A DNA stretch of 61,434 bases from Magnetococcales bacterium (GTDB taxonomy: Bacteria; Pseudomonadota; Magnetococcia; Magnetococcales; JADFWU01): contig JADFWU010000019.1 in the NCBI GenBank assembly GCA_015234045.1, forward strand, positions 1-61,434, given 5' to 3'. Below, piece after piece: positions 19,347 to 27,673 of the stretch. How positions within the stretch are numbered: position 1 is the first letter of the stretch; every line of letters begins with the position of its first letter. The translations under genes and the position numbers were made by a program. The notes beneath the pieces are model-generated. The model was not told where the DNA came from, did no database searches, and saw only the letters and a list, made by a program, of their open reading frames with translations.

Positions 19347-20221
19347 ATCAGTCGGCAATGATCCACCGTATTTTGGCTGAAGTGATTGAAAATCGCCCGC
19401 TGCCCGGTGATCAATACCTGTTGCGCCTTCACGCACCAAAGCTGGCACCACGCATCAAACCCGGTCATTTTGCACATCTGGATTGCGGCCCTGAATTTAC
19501 TGTACCGCGTCCCTTTTCGTTTCTGGATGCTGATCCACAAGCAGGACATGTGGATATGCTCTATAAAGTGGTCGGTCGTGGCACTGAAGTGATGCGTCAC
19601 TGGCAAAAAGGTCGGGAAGTGGCGCTCATTGCGCCGGTGGGCAATCAATTTGATCTTCCTGAAAAACATCAAAAACCGCTTCTGCTGGCCGGTGGTATTG
19701 GTTTGGCACCGATGCTCTATTTAGGGCGTTATTTAAAAGCATCCGGCTTTGAACCAACACTGATGTACGGCACAGAAACCGAAAGCCCTTTTGAAACAGG
19801 TCTGGCGACACTCCCCCTTTCCAGTGGCACAACAGGACATTCCTCTGATGCTTTAGAAGCAACGCTGATGGATGCCGAAAAATCGGGCATTACCAATCGG
19901 CTATCCTCACTGAATGCGCGACCCGGATGGTTCCACGGCTTCGTGACTCAACTGGCCACCCAATGGCTGCAAAGTCTGCCTGAACAAGAGCGCAACACTC
20001 TCTATATCTATACCTGCGGACCGACACCCATGATGGCGGCTGCTGCCAAAGTGGCCGAACAGTTTTCTCTGAAGGGTCAAGCCTCTTTGGAAGAGCATAT
20101 GGCTTGTGGCTTTGGCGGCTGCGCTGGTTGCGTTGCTCCTATTGGCACTGCGGACAACTGGAAACACCGCCGTGTATGTGTTGATGGGCCGGTATTTCCG
20201 TTAGATCAGGTCCGTTGGTAA
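19343..20221 (+). CDS. pyrK: Dihydroorotate dehydrogenase electron-transfer subunit
   Basis: This 292-residue FAD- and [2Fe-2S]-binding subunit passes electrons from class 1B dihydroorotate dehydrogenase to NAD+. The FAD domain is visible at VPRPFSFLDADP, the NAD domain at PLLLAGGIGLAPMLYLGRYL, and the cluster cysteines at 255, 260, 263 and 279 (CGFGGCAGC...C). The start is a GTG overlapping the pyrC stop; an ATG five codons later is possible. The partner pyrD is not in the window, so a class 1B PyrD should be encoded elsewhere. A segment between residues 150 and 200 (TGLATLPLSSGTTGHSSD) is not typical of the family core. Confidence 0.9.
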   Translation: MNQSAMIHRILAEVIENRPLPGDQYLLRLHAPKLAPRIKPGHFAHLDCGPEFTVPRPFSFLDADPQAGHVDMLYKVVGRGTEVMRHWQKGREVALIAPVGNQFDLPEKHQKPLLLAGGIGLAPMLYLGRYLKASGFEPTLMYGTETESPFETGLATLPLSSGTTGHSSDALEATLMDAEKSGITNRLSSLNARPGWFHGFVTQLATQWLQSLPEQERNTLYIYTCGPTPMMAAAAKVAEQFSLKGQASLEEHMACGFGGCAGCVAPIGTADNWKHRRVCVDGPVFPLDQVRW

Positions 20222-20276
20222 CATCTGGCACACCTTCTTACGATCATTTATCCTACTGAATCATTGACTTAATGCC

Positions 20277-20846
20277 ATGACCGTAATAATTAATACCAGA
20301 ATCACCATTCTTTCGATAGTGGCTCTCTTTCTGATTTACCAACTCTCTTTTGGGTTGATTCATAACGTATTTTACTATGAACTCATAGCTGAATCCATCC
20401 ACATGGAAGGGCTGGGCAAAATCGACACAACACTAACCGGCACGTTCGAAAAGATGGAAGAGCTTGACGGAACCGTCACCCACTACAAAGCCCCTTACAG
20501 CGTGGTTATTCAGATTCAGCCGGATATGGAACACGCTGAATTAACGATCAATAATGCCAAATTAGTCAGAAAGGCCAGCCTTTCTCAGAGCGATCAAACG
20601 CGCCAACCGATCCCACTCTCTCTTGTCATAGAAAACAATCTCGCCACGGATAAACGCCCTGCACAGTTCACGGCAACACAGGAAGCGCTTGAACTGGCAC
20701 ATGAAGCGTATCTGCTCACCTTTGACGCACAGATCACATATGGCGCGAAAAAACAAAGCGCTAACGTGGTAATTCCAATCAATAAAGAAGGCCGTGAAGA
20801 ACGGTATCACCCTTTTATTGGCCTTATGTCCACATACCCATTATAG
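20277..20846 (+). CDS. Hypothetical membrane-anchored protein
   Basis: This 189-residue protein has one N-terminal transmembrane segment (ITILSIVALFLIYQLSFGLI) followed by a periplasmic-type domain with alternating strands (YSVVIQIQPDMEHAELTI, YLLTFDAQITYG). It contains no motif I recognise. It follows pyrK by 55 bp on the same strand without a clear terminator, so it may be co-transcribed. No strong ribosome-binding site is visible before the ATG. Confidence 0.6.
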   Translation: MTVIINTRITILSIVALFLIYQLSFGLIHNVFYYELIAESIHMEGLGKIDTTLTGTFEKMEELDGTVTHYKAPYSVVIQIQPDMEHAELTINNAKLVRKASLSQSDQTRQPIPLSLVIENNLATDKRPAQFTATQEALELAHEAYLLTFDAQITYGAKKQSANVVIPINKEGREERYHPFIGLMSTYPL

Positions 20847-20860
20847 TCAGAACACTATAA
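20841..20860. repeat. Small inverted repeat between convergent genes
   Basis: TTATAGT (20841-20847) pairs with ACTATAA (20854-20860) around a 6-nt loop, overlapping the stop of the membrane-anchored protein gene and 36 bp from the end of the convergent PKD gene. It is a weak AT-rich hairpin and may assist transcript ending. Confidence 0.3.
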
Positions 20861-20895
20861 TTGTAGAGATAAAACTTTCTCCAGTAAGTATGGCG

Positions 20896-23553
20896 CTATA
20901 CGCCATCCTCCACGATCATCACAAGGGCTGTTTCTCCTTGGATGGTTACTTCGGTTTCTCCTTCGTGGGTTGAAAAATCATCATCATTGTTCACTGTCAG
21001 TGAATAAAGAGCGCCCTCCTCCAGGCCATCTACAGTGAATTGACCGAACGCATCCGGCACACTGCTGGAAACATAGGCACCGTTTTGATCAAAAACCGTC
21101 AACAGTGCTTGAGAACCAAGTGAGCCTTGAACTGTGACCGTGAGTAGACCGTCGGATTTTTCCAAATCCAGAGCAATGGCATCAACAGAGTCAGCCAGAA
21201 TCAATGGATTGAGCACCGCGTATGCACCATCGGTTTGCCGTGCTTCCAACCGATAACTACCGCTTGCCAAACCGGACAACTCAAAAGAACCATCGGACAA
21301 ACTCCACCCTTGAGTGCCTGTGCCATTCTCGCTATCCCAAGCCATCACCGCAACGTGAGATTGTGTCGCACCGTTATAGGTAACCGCGCCTTTGATGGAC
21401 CATCCCGAAACCAGAGTGATATCAAGCTCCGTGTAATCAGCGGTGAGCGTGAGTTCAGTAGCGGCCTGATGCGCTGTTTGCCAGCCGCTATCACTCCAAA
21501 ACTGATCCTGAAATCCTTCCGCCTGGACCCATAGAGTGTACGATCCTTCAGGAATCGCGCTTAGAGAAAAATCACCCGCGCCCTGACGCTGAGAAACCTG
21601 ATAGTGTCCTTGGTCATTCCACAGTGTAAAAGAGACCATTTTATGACTGTCACTCTCTTCCAGCCCACTGATCGTGCCGCTGATCGAATAGTGGTTTGAT
21701 CCATCATCAGAAAGGTTGAGAATGAGCGAGGGACTACTGTCCTTTTGAATAGTGATGGTGCTTGCCTGAGAGAGGGTGTGTACCAATCCGTCAGGATGAT
21801 AGTAATAGAAACCCGATTGCCCTTTTTGAATGGAAAGGATGTAGCCCTCATCCGCTGCCAGACCTGCGATGGAAAAAGGCATGGTGGTGTCGGTACTCCA
21901 CAGTGAAACCTCTTGGATGTCACCGGTAGTCACATTCCGCGCCTGAAGAAGCAAAGAATCTCCTGATGTCAGACCATAAAGCGTACCGGTGAGTGTTTGT
22001 CCTGAACTGAGGTTGAGTTCAATCCAAGCGCTTTCCTCTTGAGTAAGATCCACTGTTTGTACTTCTGGTGCTGATTTCTGATCCGCATGGACCGATAACT
22101 GATAATCGGCATGACGCGCCAATGCGTTGAAATGAAAATAGCCTTGTGCATCGGTTTTGACTTGATCACCGATTTCGGCGGACGGTGAATAGAGATCCAC
22201 CCAAGCCCGTTGATTATCATCCAGGCCAAGCACTTGCCCTTCAATAGAGGCACCGCTTTCCAGATTGATACTGATCTGATCCACGTCACCAGCCGATAAT
22301 GGCGGTGCCAGATGAAAGGGCTGCAAAGCGTCACTGCCTGAACCCGCATAACACCCATCCAACCGGTTTTGGCTCTCAATACACAGCCGATAATCCGTTG
22401 CAACCGGAACCGATTTAAATTTAAAATCAACGCTATCACCATCAGGCCAAAGTGTCATACTATCGCCTTCTCCAGTGCTGGGTGACCAGAGTGTCAGGTA
22501 GAGCGCATCATCAATAGACGGATTGTAAATGGTGCCGGAAACGATGTGTCCGTTGGAAAGTTGAAGCGCAATTTGGCTATCTTTCTGGCTGAGATCCAAC
22601 AGCGTTGCACCATGTGCATTGCTCAATGGTTGTGTGTCACTGACATAAAATCCACCGAACAAACCGGTTTGTTCGCCCGGTGTGCAGAGAACCAATATAT
22701 CTGACGTTTCCGGCACACCTTCAAGCGTTAGTGTCAATATGCCCGAGCTATCCGCCGTACCGCTGGATTGAACAAATCCGCCTTCCGATTTTGACCACAC
22801 GTCAACCGTGGCTTGATCACCTTCAATAAACCCTGAAAGCGTTGCCGTGAGTGTGCGCCCTTGTTGTACATGGATATTGAGCCCTGAAACATCGCCCTCA
22901 CTCAGATCAAGCTTCGTTGCTTGAGTGAACAGCCCCAGAGCACCATCTAACGAGCCCTCTTCATCCGCATGCCAATAGCCATCCGGTTGCGTATCAGAAA
23001 GGAGTTGCACAGTATAGTTTTCAGCAGGAACCAGCGTATCAATACTGAACGCTTGTGCGTCATCACTACTACCAACCACAACACTGTATTGCCCTGCCTC
23101 GACATCCGGCGCAGTGGCAATCAACGTCACCGCACTGCCCGCGTTCAAGCCATACAACGTGCCGTGAATGGCGAAACGGCTTTCCAAAACAGTGTGCGTA
23201 GTGGCAAAAATCGCTTGTTCCTCGCCAGAAGTCACTTGCACGGTTATGCGATATGATCCCGTATTGGCATAACTGTGGGTGGGTTCAGCCTGTTCACTGG
23301 TGGTGCCATCACCAAAATCCCAAGCATAGGTTGCCTCTTGATGACCGCTGGAAAGCGCTACACTCCAAGAGGCTGTGTTACCAACACGAATCTCTTCCGG
23401 TGCGTTAACTGTCTCAATGACCAGAGGTTCAACCTCGACTGTTGCGGTATCGCTCCAGAGATCCGTTCCCCAAATCATGCTCCCCCAATTGCTGTTGGCC
23501 GCACCTACCGTTATTGGAAATATCAACACCAGGAAAAAAACAAATAATCGCAT
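20896..23553 (-). CDS. Secreted PKD-domain protein with carboxypeptidase-regulatory-like repeats
   Basis: This 885-residue protein begins with a signal peptide (MRLFVFFLVLIFPITVGAA). A PKD domain follows, at about residues 45-125, with the hallmark YAWDFGDGTTSEQAEPTHSY. The rest is a series of about 85-95-residue beta-sandwich repeats of the form SGT-x-YGL or GSVEGQ with glycine-rich turns (FAIHGTLYGLNAGSAVTLI, YSISGTISGLEESDS, GWSIKGAVTYNG), like carboxypeptidase-regulatory or SpaA/Cna-B folds. No catalytic domain or cell-wall anchor is seen. Such proteins usually act in surface or matrix binding; the substrate is unknown. The start at ATG 23553 gives a clean signal peptide. A similar exported protein gene lies just upstream. 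Confidence 0.75.
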   Translation of the reverse strand: MRLFVFFLVLIFPITVGAANSNWGSMIWGTDLWSDTATVEVEPLVIETVNAPEEIRVGNTASWSVALSSGHQEATYAWDFGDGTTSEQAEPTHSYANTGSYRITVQVTSGEEQAIFATTHTVLESRFAIHGTLYGLNAGSAVTLIATAPDVEAGQYSVVVGSSDDAQAFSIDTLVPAENYTVQLLSDTQPDGYWHADEEGSLDGALGLFTQATKLDLSEGDVSGLNIHVQQGRTLTATLSGFIEGDQATVDVWSKSEGGFVQSSGTADSSGILTLTLEGVPETSDILVLCTPGEQTGLFGGFYVSDTQPLSNAHGATLLDLSQKDSQIALQLSNGHIVSGTIYNPSIDDALYLTLWSPSTGEGDSMTLWPDGDSVDFKFKSVPVATDYRLCIESQNRLDGCYAGSGSDALQPFHLAPPLSAGDVDQISINLESGASIEGQVLGLDDNQRAWVDLYSPSAEIGDQVKTDAQGYFHFNALARHADYQLSVHADQKSAPEVQTVDLTQEESAWIELNLSSGQTLTGTLYGLTSGDSLLLQARNVTTGDIQEVSLWSTDTTMPFSIAGLAADEGYILSIQKGQSGFYYYHPDGLVHTLSQASTITIQKDSSPSLILNLSDDGSNHYSISGTISGLEESDSHKMVSFTLWNDQGHYQVSQRQGAGDFSLSAIPEGSYTLWVQAEGFQDQFWSDSGWQTAHQAATELTLTADYTELDITLVSGWSIKGAVTYNGATQSHVAVMAWDSENGTGTQGWSLSDGSFELSGLASGSYRLEARQTDGAYAVLNPLILADSVDAIALDLEKSDGLLTVTVQGSLGSQALLTVFDQNGAYVSSSVPDAFGQFTVDGLEEGALYSLTVNNDDDFSTHEGETEVTIQGETALVMIVEDGV

Positions 23554-23573
23554 GGCAACACCCGCTTTCCACA

Positions 23574-24239
23574 TTATTGATAGGAGAAAGAGATGTTGGC
23601 CAAAGGCATGTCATCAGCAGGCAAACCACTGACATTATCCACATCCTCTTCACCAGCAAACAGATACACAGCGGTTCCCGTTGTAACGGATGTGCAAACC
23701 CCTTCCGCCAGATAGGATGCCGGTGTAATTGATGTCAGAATGTCATCATGATCCACTTTGAACACTTTCCAGGCGGAATCATCCGTTGACCATGAAGAAA
23801 AAGCAAAACCGGGATAACCGCTCCAAACATAGGGCGTTCCACTGCAATCCTGGCTGGTGTAATAGCTCTCTTCATGTTCTGACAGATAATAAACACCCTC
23901 TGAAAAGCCGATCATCGCCCGGTAGCCACTCGGTGAAGTAAGGTAAGTGAATGTGTTGAACGTGGTGAAATCAACCGATCCCAACAGCTGATCATTCAAT
24001 GACATACTCAGCTGTTTTTCACTGTCTGCTTTGTCTGCCAGTTGTTCTTTCAATGTATTGATTGCAGCATAAAGATCATCAAAATTGGCGTTCACCTGGT
24101 CGGCATCTGCCGCGTTACCATTGGTGAACGTATAGGGTTTTGTCAGTGTCTCAGCCCAAAGGGTGCCGGTGGAACCCATCACAATAGCCAGACTATTTAC
24201 AAAGCCTACAGCCGCCAGCAGGATGGTTTTATTGAACAT
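23574..24239 (-). CDS. Small secreted protein of unknown function
   Basis: This 221-residue protein has a signal peptide (FNKTILLAAVGFVNSLAIVMG) and then a segment typical of tail-fibre-like or filament-forming secreted proteins, NGNAADADQVNANFDDLYAAI, predicted as coiled coil. A C-terminal beta-rich domain with two cysteines (SQDCSGTPYVW, AEGVCTSVTTG) may form a disulfide. The ATG at 24239 has GAGGTG just upstream. It ends 20 bp before the PKD protein's start, so the two are probably one transcription unit. A terminator hairpin lies between it and the next upstream gene. Confidence 0.7.
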   Translation of the reverse strand: MFNKTILLAAVGFVNSLAIVMGSTGTLWAETLTKPYTFTNGNAADADQVNANFDDLYAAINTLKEQLADKADSEKQLSMSLNDQLLGSVDFTTFNTFTYLTSPSGYRAMIGFSEGVYYLSEHEESYYTSQDCSGTPYVWSGYPGFAFSSWSTDDSAWKVFKVDHDDILTSITPASYLAEGVCTSVTTGTAVYLFAGEEDVDNVSGLPADDMPLANISFSYQ

Positions 24240-24264
24240 GGCACACCTCAATGAAAATACATGT

Positions 24265-24316
24265 AAAAGACCGCCAAGACTTCACCAAAAAACACGAAAC
24301 CGGGAAGCCTTGGCGG
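24265..24316 (-). terminator. Intrinsic terminator after the Spy-like gene
   Basis: Read on the minus strand, CCGCCAAGGCTTC (24316-24304) pairs with GAAGTCTTGGCGG (24283-24271) as a 13-bp stem with one G-U pair and a 20-nt loop. TCTTTT follows at 24270-24265. It separates the Spy-like gene from the small secreted protein gene downstream. Confidence 0.75.
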
Positions 24317-24340
24317 CAGGAAACCAACCAAATAAACGCG

Positions 24341-25024
24341 CTACCGACCTGAAGGACGTCTGGGACGGTGCGAACCTCTGACCTCACCGGTTATCTGTTC
24401 TGCGCGTTCCATCCGAGCAGGACGGTGTATTTCTGGGCGCTCCTGGCTTTGAAGAATCTCGGCAATATCGGGGTTATCAGCAATAAATGTTTCCCGCAGG
24501 GTATCCATTTGAGAACGGAAATCTTCATGGGTGATTTCACCACTGCGTACCGATTCGCGCAGGGTAATATGTTCATTATGCATGGTGGTCATGGTTGCGG
24601 CTTGATCTTCCGTCAGTCCAAGCTCTTCAATATGTGCGGCAAAGCGCTCTTCATGCACCGCTGCCCGCTCTTCTTGAGTCAGACCATCATCCGGTGGTGG
24701 CATACGATCTTCATGCGCTGCCATGCGTTCTTCCTGAGTCAGACCTTCATCCTGTGGCGGCATGCGATCTTCATGCGCTGCCATGTGCTCTTCTTGAGTC
24801 AAACCCTCATCCTGTGGCGGCATATGGTCACCATGTTCACCTGGAGGCGGTGGCTGGTGTCCCTCTTCACCATTCTCACCAGCTGGCGGCATTTCGCCTT
24901 CTTGAGCTGTCATTTCACCGCCCCACCCGGCAAAACGGTCATCCGCTTGGGCCGCAACAGGAGAAAGCATGGAGAGGCCCACAATCAGGGCCAGTGATGA
25001 CATAATCTGTTTTGAATGTTTCAT
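24341..25024 (-). CDS. Exported acidic repeat protein, Spy/CpxP-like C-terminus
   Basis: This 227-residue protein has a signal peptide (SLALIVGLSMLSPVAAQA). A Gly/Glu/Pro/His-rich stretch (PPAGENGEEGHQPPPPGEHG) is followed by three tandem 20-residue repeats of the type MPPQDEGLTQEERMAAHED. The helical C-terminal region, LGLTEDQAATMTTMHNEHI, with its LTxDQ motif, resembles periplasmic Spy/CpxP-type chaperones. The C-terminus is Arg-rich. A GGAG site lies 7 nt before the ATG. The gene is divergent from the DUF6502 operon, sharing a 288-bp promoter region with repeated GTGGG/CCC sites. Function: a periplasmic metal or stress-binding protein is plausible but unproven. Confidence 0.65.
   Translation of the reverse strand: MKHSKQIMSSLALIVGLSMLSPVAAQADDRFAGWGGEMTAQEGEMPPAGENGEEGHQPPPPGEHGDHMPPQDEGLTQEEHMAAHEDRMPPQDEGLTQEERMAAHEDRMPPPDDGLTQEERAAVHEERFAAHIEELGLTEDQAATMTTMHNEHITLRESVRSGEITHEDFRSQMDTLRETFIADNPDIAEILQSQERPEIHRPARMERAEQITGEVRGSHRPRRPSGR
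24661..24832 (-). repeat. Three tandem 60-bp coding repeats
   Basis: Three in-frame copies of a 60-bp unit start at 24661, 24721 and 24781, encoding the 20-residue repeats of the Spy-like protein. Copies share blocks such as CTTGAGTCA, CATCC(T/G)GTGG and GATCTTCATGCGCTG. The number of copies is likely to vary between strains by slippage. Confidence 0.8.
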
Positions 25025-25091
25025 GGTTTTGCTCCAACAAGAGTATTGATTATCCTCAGGCCTGATTTTTCAACCTCAAGGCGACAAACAA

Positions 25092-25200
25092 ATATGTGGG
25101 ATTTTTTCCCTCAACTTGATTGCAGAATAGGTGGGATTTTTTCCCATGTCAATAAAATTCTTCCCAAATCGACATAAATATGGGAAAATAACCCACATAT
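25092..25200. promoter_or_regulatory. Three GTGGG-N-CCC repeats in a divergent promoter region
   Basis: Two direct copies of GTGGGATTTTTTCCC lie at 25096-25110 and 25131-25145. A third, inverted, copy lies at 25178-25200 (on the minus strand ATATGTGGGTTATTTTCCCATAT). The first copy and the inverted one share ATATGTGGG. They occupy the 288 bp between the divergent Spy-like gene and the DUF6502 gene. The spacing and repetition suggest binding sites for a regulator, perhaps the DUF6502 protein itself. Confidence 0.5.
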
Positions 25201-25312
25201 TGCAGATTAGAGATTCAATCCGATCTGTCGCCGTTGTTCATATCAGATTCATATCAGATTCATATTCAGTGACAGAAGGCCGTATCATCGCCTTGATATA
25301 TAGAGACAAGTC

Positions 25313-26137
25313 ATGATCAACCCGCAAACACGAGATGTCCTTGTCAAAGCCGTGATCCAACTGATGCGCCCTTTGGTTCATCTGCTATTGGAGCATGGGA
25401 TCACCTTTCCTCATTTGGCCAATTTGCTTAAATCCGTCTTTGTGGATGTGGTGAATCGGGACATGGTGCTGGACGGTAAGCGACAGACATTGAGCCGAAT
25501 CAGTGTAGTCAGTGGCGTGCACCGTAAAGATGTTCGCCGTCTGCTGGATGAAGCGCCTATGGATATGGTGCCGAATCGCAGTATTGCCTTGGGCACCCGA
25601 TTGATCGGTATCTGGCTGGGTGATCCACTCTATCTGGATGAACAAGGCACACCATTGCCATTAGCACGTCAGGGAGACGCGCCCAGCTTTGATGCCTTGG
25701 TCACTTCGGTCAATGTAGATGTTCGACCGCGCTCAATTCTGGATGAATGGCTACGCTCCGGCATCGTGCATCTGGATGAGGAAAACCGGGTTGTTCTGGA
25801 TGAAGCCGCCTTTATTCCTCGGGAAGATTTTGATGAGCAGGCCTACTTTTTTGGCCGCAATCTGCGAGACCATATTGCCGCAGGAAGTCACAACCTCATC
25901 CATCGGGATGAGCGTTTATTCCTGGATCGAGCGGTTTTTTATGATGGCCTCACACCGGAATCAGCGGAAGAGTTGCGCACATTGTCACGCCAATTAGCGA
26001 CAGAAACACTCCGAAAGATCAACAAACAGGCATTGAAACTGGCCGATCAGGATGAAGGCAAAACAGATGCGGACCAACGCATTACCTTTGGTACCTATTA
26101 CTATCAAGACACTCAACCCCGTGAATCAGAGGGCTGA
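25313..26137 (+). CDS. DUF6502 family protein, possible regulator
   Basis: This 274-residue protein matches the DUF6502 family as I recall it: an N-terminal helical segment LVKAVIQLMRPLVHLLLEHG followed by FPHLANLLKSVFVDVV, then a helix-turn-helix-like stretch LSRISVVSGVHRKDVRRLL. That layout suggests DNA binding, but the family has no established role that I know of. The C-terminal half is acidic and helical. It starts at ATG 25313 and is followed after 3 bp by a DUF5666 lipoprotein gene, a pairing I expect to recur in other genomes. Confidence 0.7.
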   Translation: MINPQTRDVLVKAVIQLMRPLVHLLLEHGITFPHLANLLKSVFVDVVNRDMVLDGKRQTLSRISVVSGVHRKDVRRLLDEAPMDMVPNRSIALGTRLIGIWLGDPLYLDEQGTPLPLARQGDAPSFDALVTSVNVDVRPRSILDEWLRSGIVHLDEENRVVLDEAAFIPREDFDEQAYFFGRNLRDHIAAGSHNLIHRDERLFLDRAVFYDGLTPESAEELRTLSRQLATETLRKINKQALKLADQDEGKTDADQRITFGTYYYQDTQPRESEG

Positions 26138-26140
26138 TCC

Positions 26141-27673
26141 ATGGATATGATAATTCCCAAAACAGCCAGATTTTTTAAAGCCTTTTGCCTGATGGCATTT
26201 CTATCACTGCTTTTACAAGGATGCACCAGCACTCCGTCTGAAATAAGGCAACGTGACACAGAGCAAAATCAGGCCAAACACCATTCAGCGACCAAAGAGC
26301 ACGGCATGGGCGGCACCGGAATGGTCGTCGCAGAACGCGGCATGGGCGGCACCGGAATGGTCGTTGCTGAACGCGGCATGGGTGGTACAGGTCGCTATCC
26401 TGGCGAACGCGGCATGGGCGGCACAGGCATAACGGCTTCCGCAGAACAAGGCATGGGTGGCACCGGCATCATCGGCACACTCACCCAATTTGGCAGTGTC
26501 TGGGTTAATGGCTTACATATTCATTATCAACCCGATACCGATATTGTGGAAGATGGCGCACCCGTTGATGTTAATCGTCTGCAATTAGGGCAATTGCTGG
26601 TGATCACAGCGGTTGAGCAACAGGGCAAACTGATGGCCGTCAACATGGCGATTCATCATGAAGTAATGGGCCCCGTCCAACAGGTTGATACAGCTCAGAA
26701 GAGAGTAACCATTCTGGGACAGCATGTAGATATTTCCAGCCTGTCAGACCAAACAGGAACACAAAAAATCAACCCAGGTCAGTGGCTGGCGGTTTCCGGT
26801 TTGCGGCACCCTTCCGGCACAATCATGGCTTCTCAGTTAGAAGAGATTGAAGCAGGCTCGCCCTTGCTGGTTCGGGGTGTGGTGGACACGATTTCAGAAG
26901 ATAAAATCGCTCTGGGTGACCTGTCAGTTCAACTGAGAAAAGAAGATCAGATCAGCGCTGAACCCGGAGACAGCATCATACTGAGAGGCGAGATGACTGG
27001 TGAGGATTTTTCTGTACACCATGTGCAAAAAGCACCAGCCCGTCCCTTTGGTGCTGATGTAACTCATTTTGTGGTACAGGGTTTTCGTTCATCCAAGTTA
27101 ACTGGAGCCATTCTGCATGCAGGTCCGATGACTCTGCCGTTGGATCAACAGTCATCAAAACCGGTATTCGATGATCAGCAAGGAGATGGTCAGCTGATGT
27201 GGCTCACAACCGATGGACAGGGCAAAGGCATTGTGCATGACGCACGGCCTTTGGACGCGACACACGCCCCACAAGCCGGGCAACCACCCACTTATATGCC
27301 CTTTTCGCCGCAGTTTCTACCACCTTCGCCCCCTCTTGAAGGCGGTACGATTCGGGAAGGTCTGCCACTGCCACCACCGCCTGAGCATGACCAATTACAG
27401 CGTGATTTTCCGCTACCGCTGTCACCACCAGAAGACATGGAGCGCCCAGAAAGAGGCCTGGAATTGAGAGATCGGGATATCCTGGTGCGACCACCTCGGA
27501 TTGAACGCCCCTCATTTAACGTAGACGAACGGTTAAGACCACCACCGCGCCCACCGTCTGACAGGCCGCCCAGACATAGACCACGATTGGATGATATGGA
27601 GCATCTTAGAGATCAATTGCCAACCCCTGGTAATCGTACCTCTCATCCTAACAGTATTGAGGTTTCAAGATGA
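26141..27673 (+). CDS. DUF5666-type lipoprotein with GMGGTG repeats
   Basis: This 510-residue lipoprotein has a signal ending in a lipobox, FLSLLLQGC (lipidated Cys). Five GMGGTG motifs separated by 5-9 residues follow. Next come tandem DUF5666-like OB-fold modules (FGSVWVNGLHIHYQPDTDI, QLGQLLVITAV, PGQWLAVSGLRHPSGTIMAS). The C-terminal about 150 residues are Pro/Arg-rich and disordered (PPSPPLEGG, RPPPRPPSDRPPRHRPR). It should be anchored at the outer or inner membrane, facing the periplasm. It overlaps the next gene by 4 bp. The role is unknown. Confidence 0.72.
   Translation: MDMIIPKTARFFKAFCLMAFLSLLLQGCTSTPSEIRQRDTEQNQAKHHSATKEHGMGGTGMVVAERGMGGTGMVVAERGMGGTGRYPGERGMGGTGITASAEQGMGGTGIIGTLTQFGSVWVNGLHIHYQPDTDIVEDGAPVDVNRLQLGQLLVITAVEQQGKLMAVNMAIHHEVMGPVQQVDTAQKRVTILGQHVDISSLSDQTGTQKINPGQWLAVSGLRHPSGTIMASQLEEIEAGSPLLVRGVVDTISEDKIALGDLSVQLRKEDQISAEPGDSIILRGEMTGEDFSVHHVQKAPARPFGADVTHFVVQGFRSSKLTGAILHAGPMTLPLDQQSSKPVFDDQQGDGQLMWLTTDGQGKGIVHDARPLDATHAPQAGQPPTYMPFSPQFLPPSPPLEGGTIREGLPLPPPPEHDQLQRDFPLPLSPPEDMERPERGLELRDRDILVRPPRIERPSFNVDERLRPPPRPPSDRPPRHRPRLDDMEHLRDQLPTPGNRTSHPNSIEVSR
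26300..26469 (+). repeat. Tandem GC-rich coding repeats for GMGGTG
   Basis: Five copies of a motif like GGCATGGGCGGCACCGG occur within 170 bp. The first two units (GGAATGGTCGT(C/T)GC(A/T)GAACGC) are nearly identical over 36 bp. They encode the GMGGTG repeats just after the lipobox and are likely to change in number by slippage. Confidence 0.75.

Noticed and set aside
24661-24832. CRISPR-like array
   Set aside because: The 60-bp units are contiguous and in frame, have no spacers, and encode a protein repeat.
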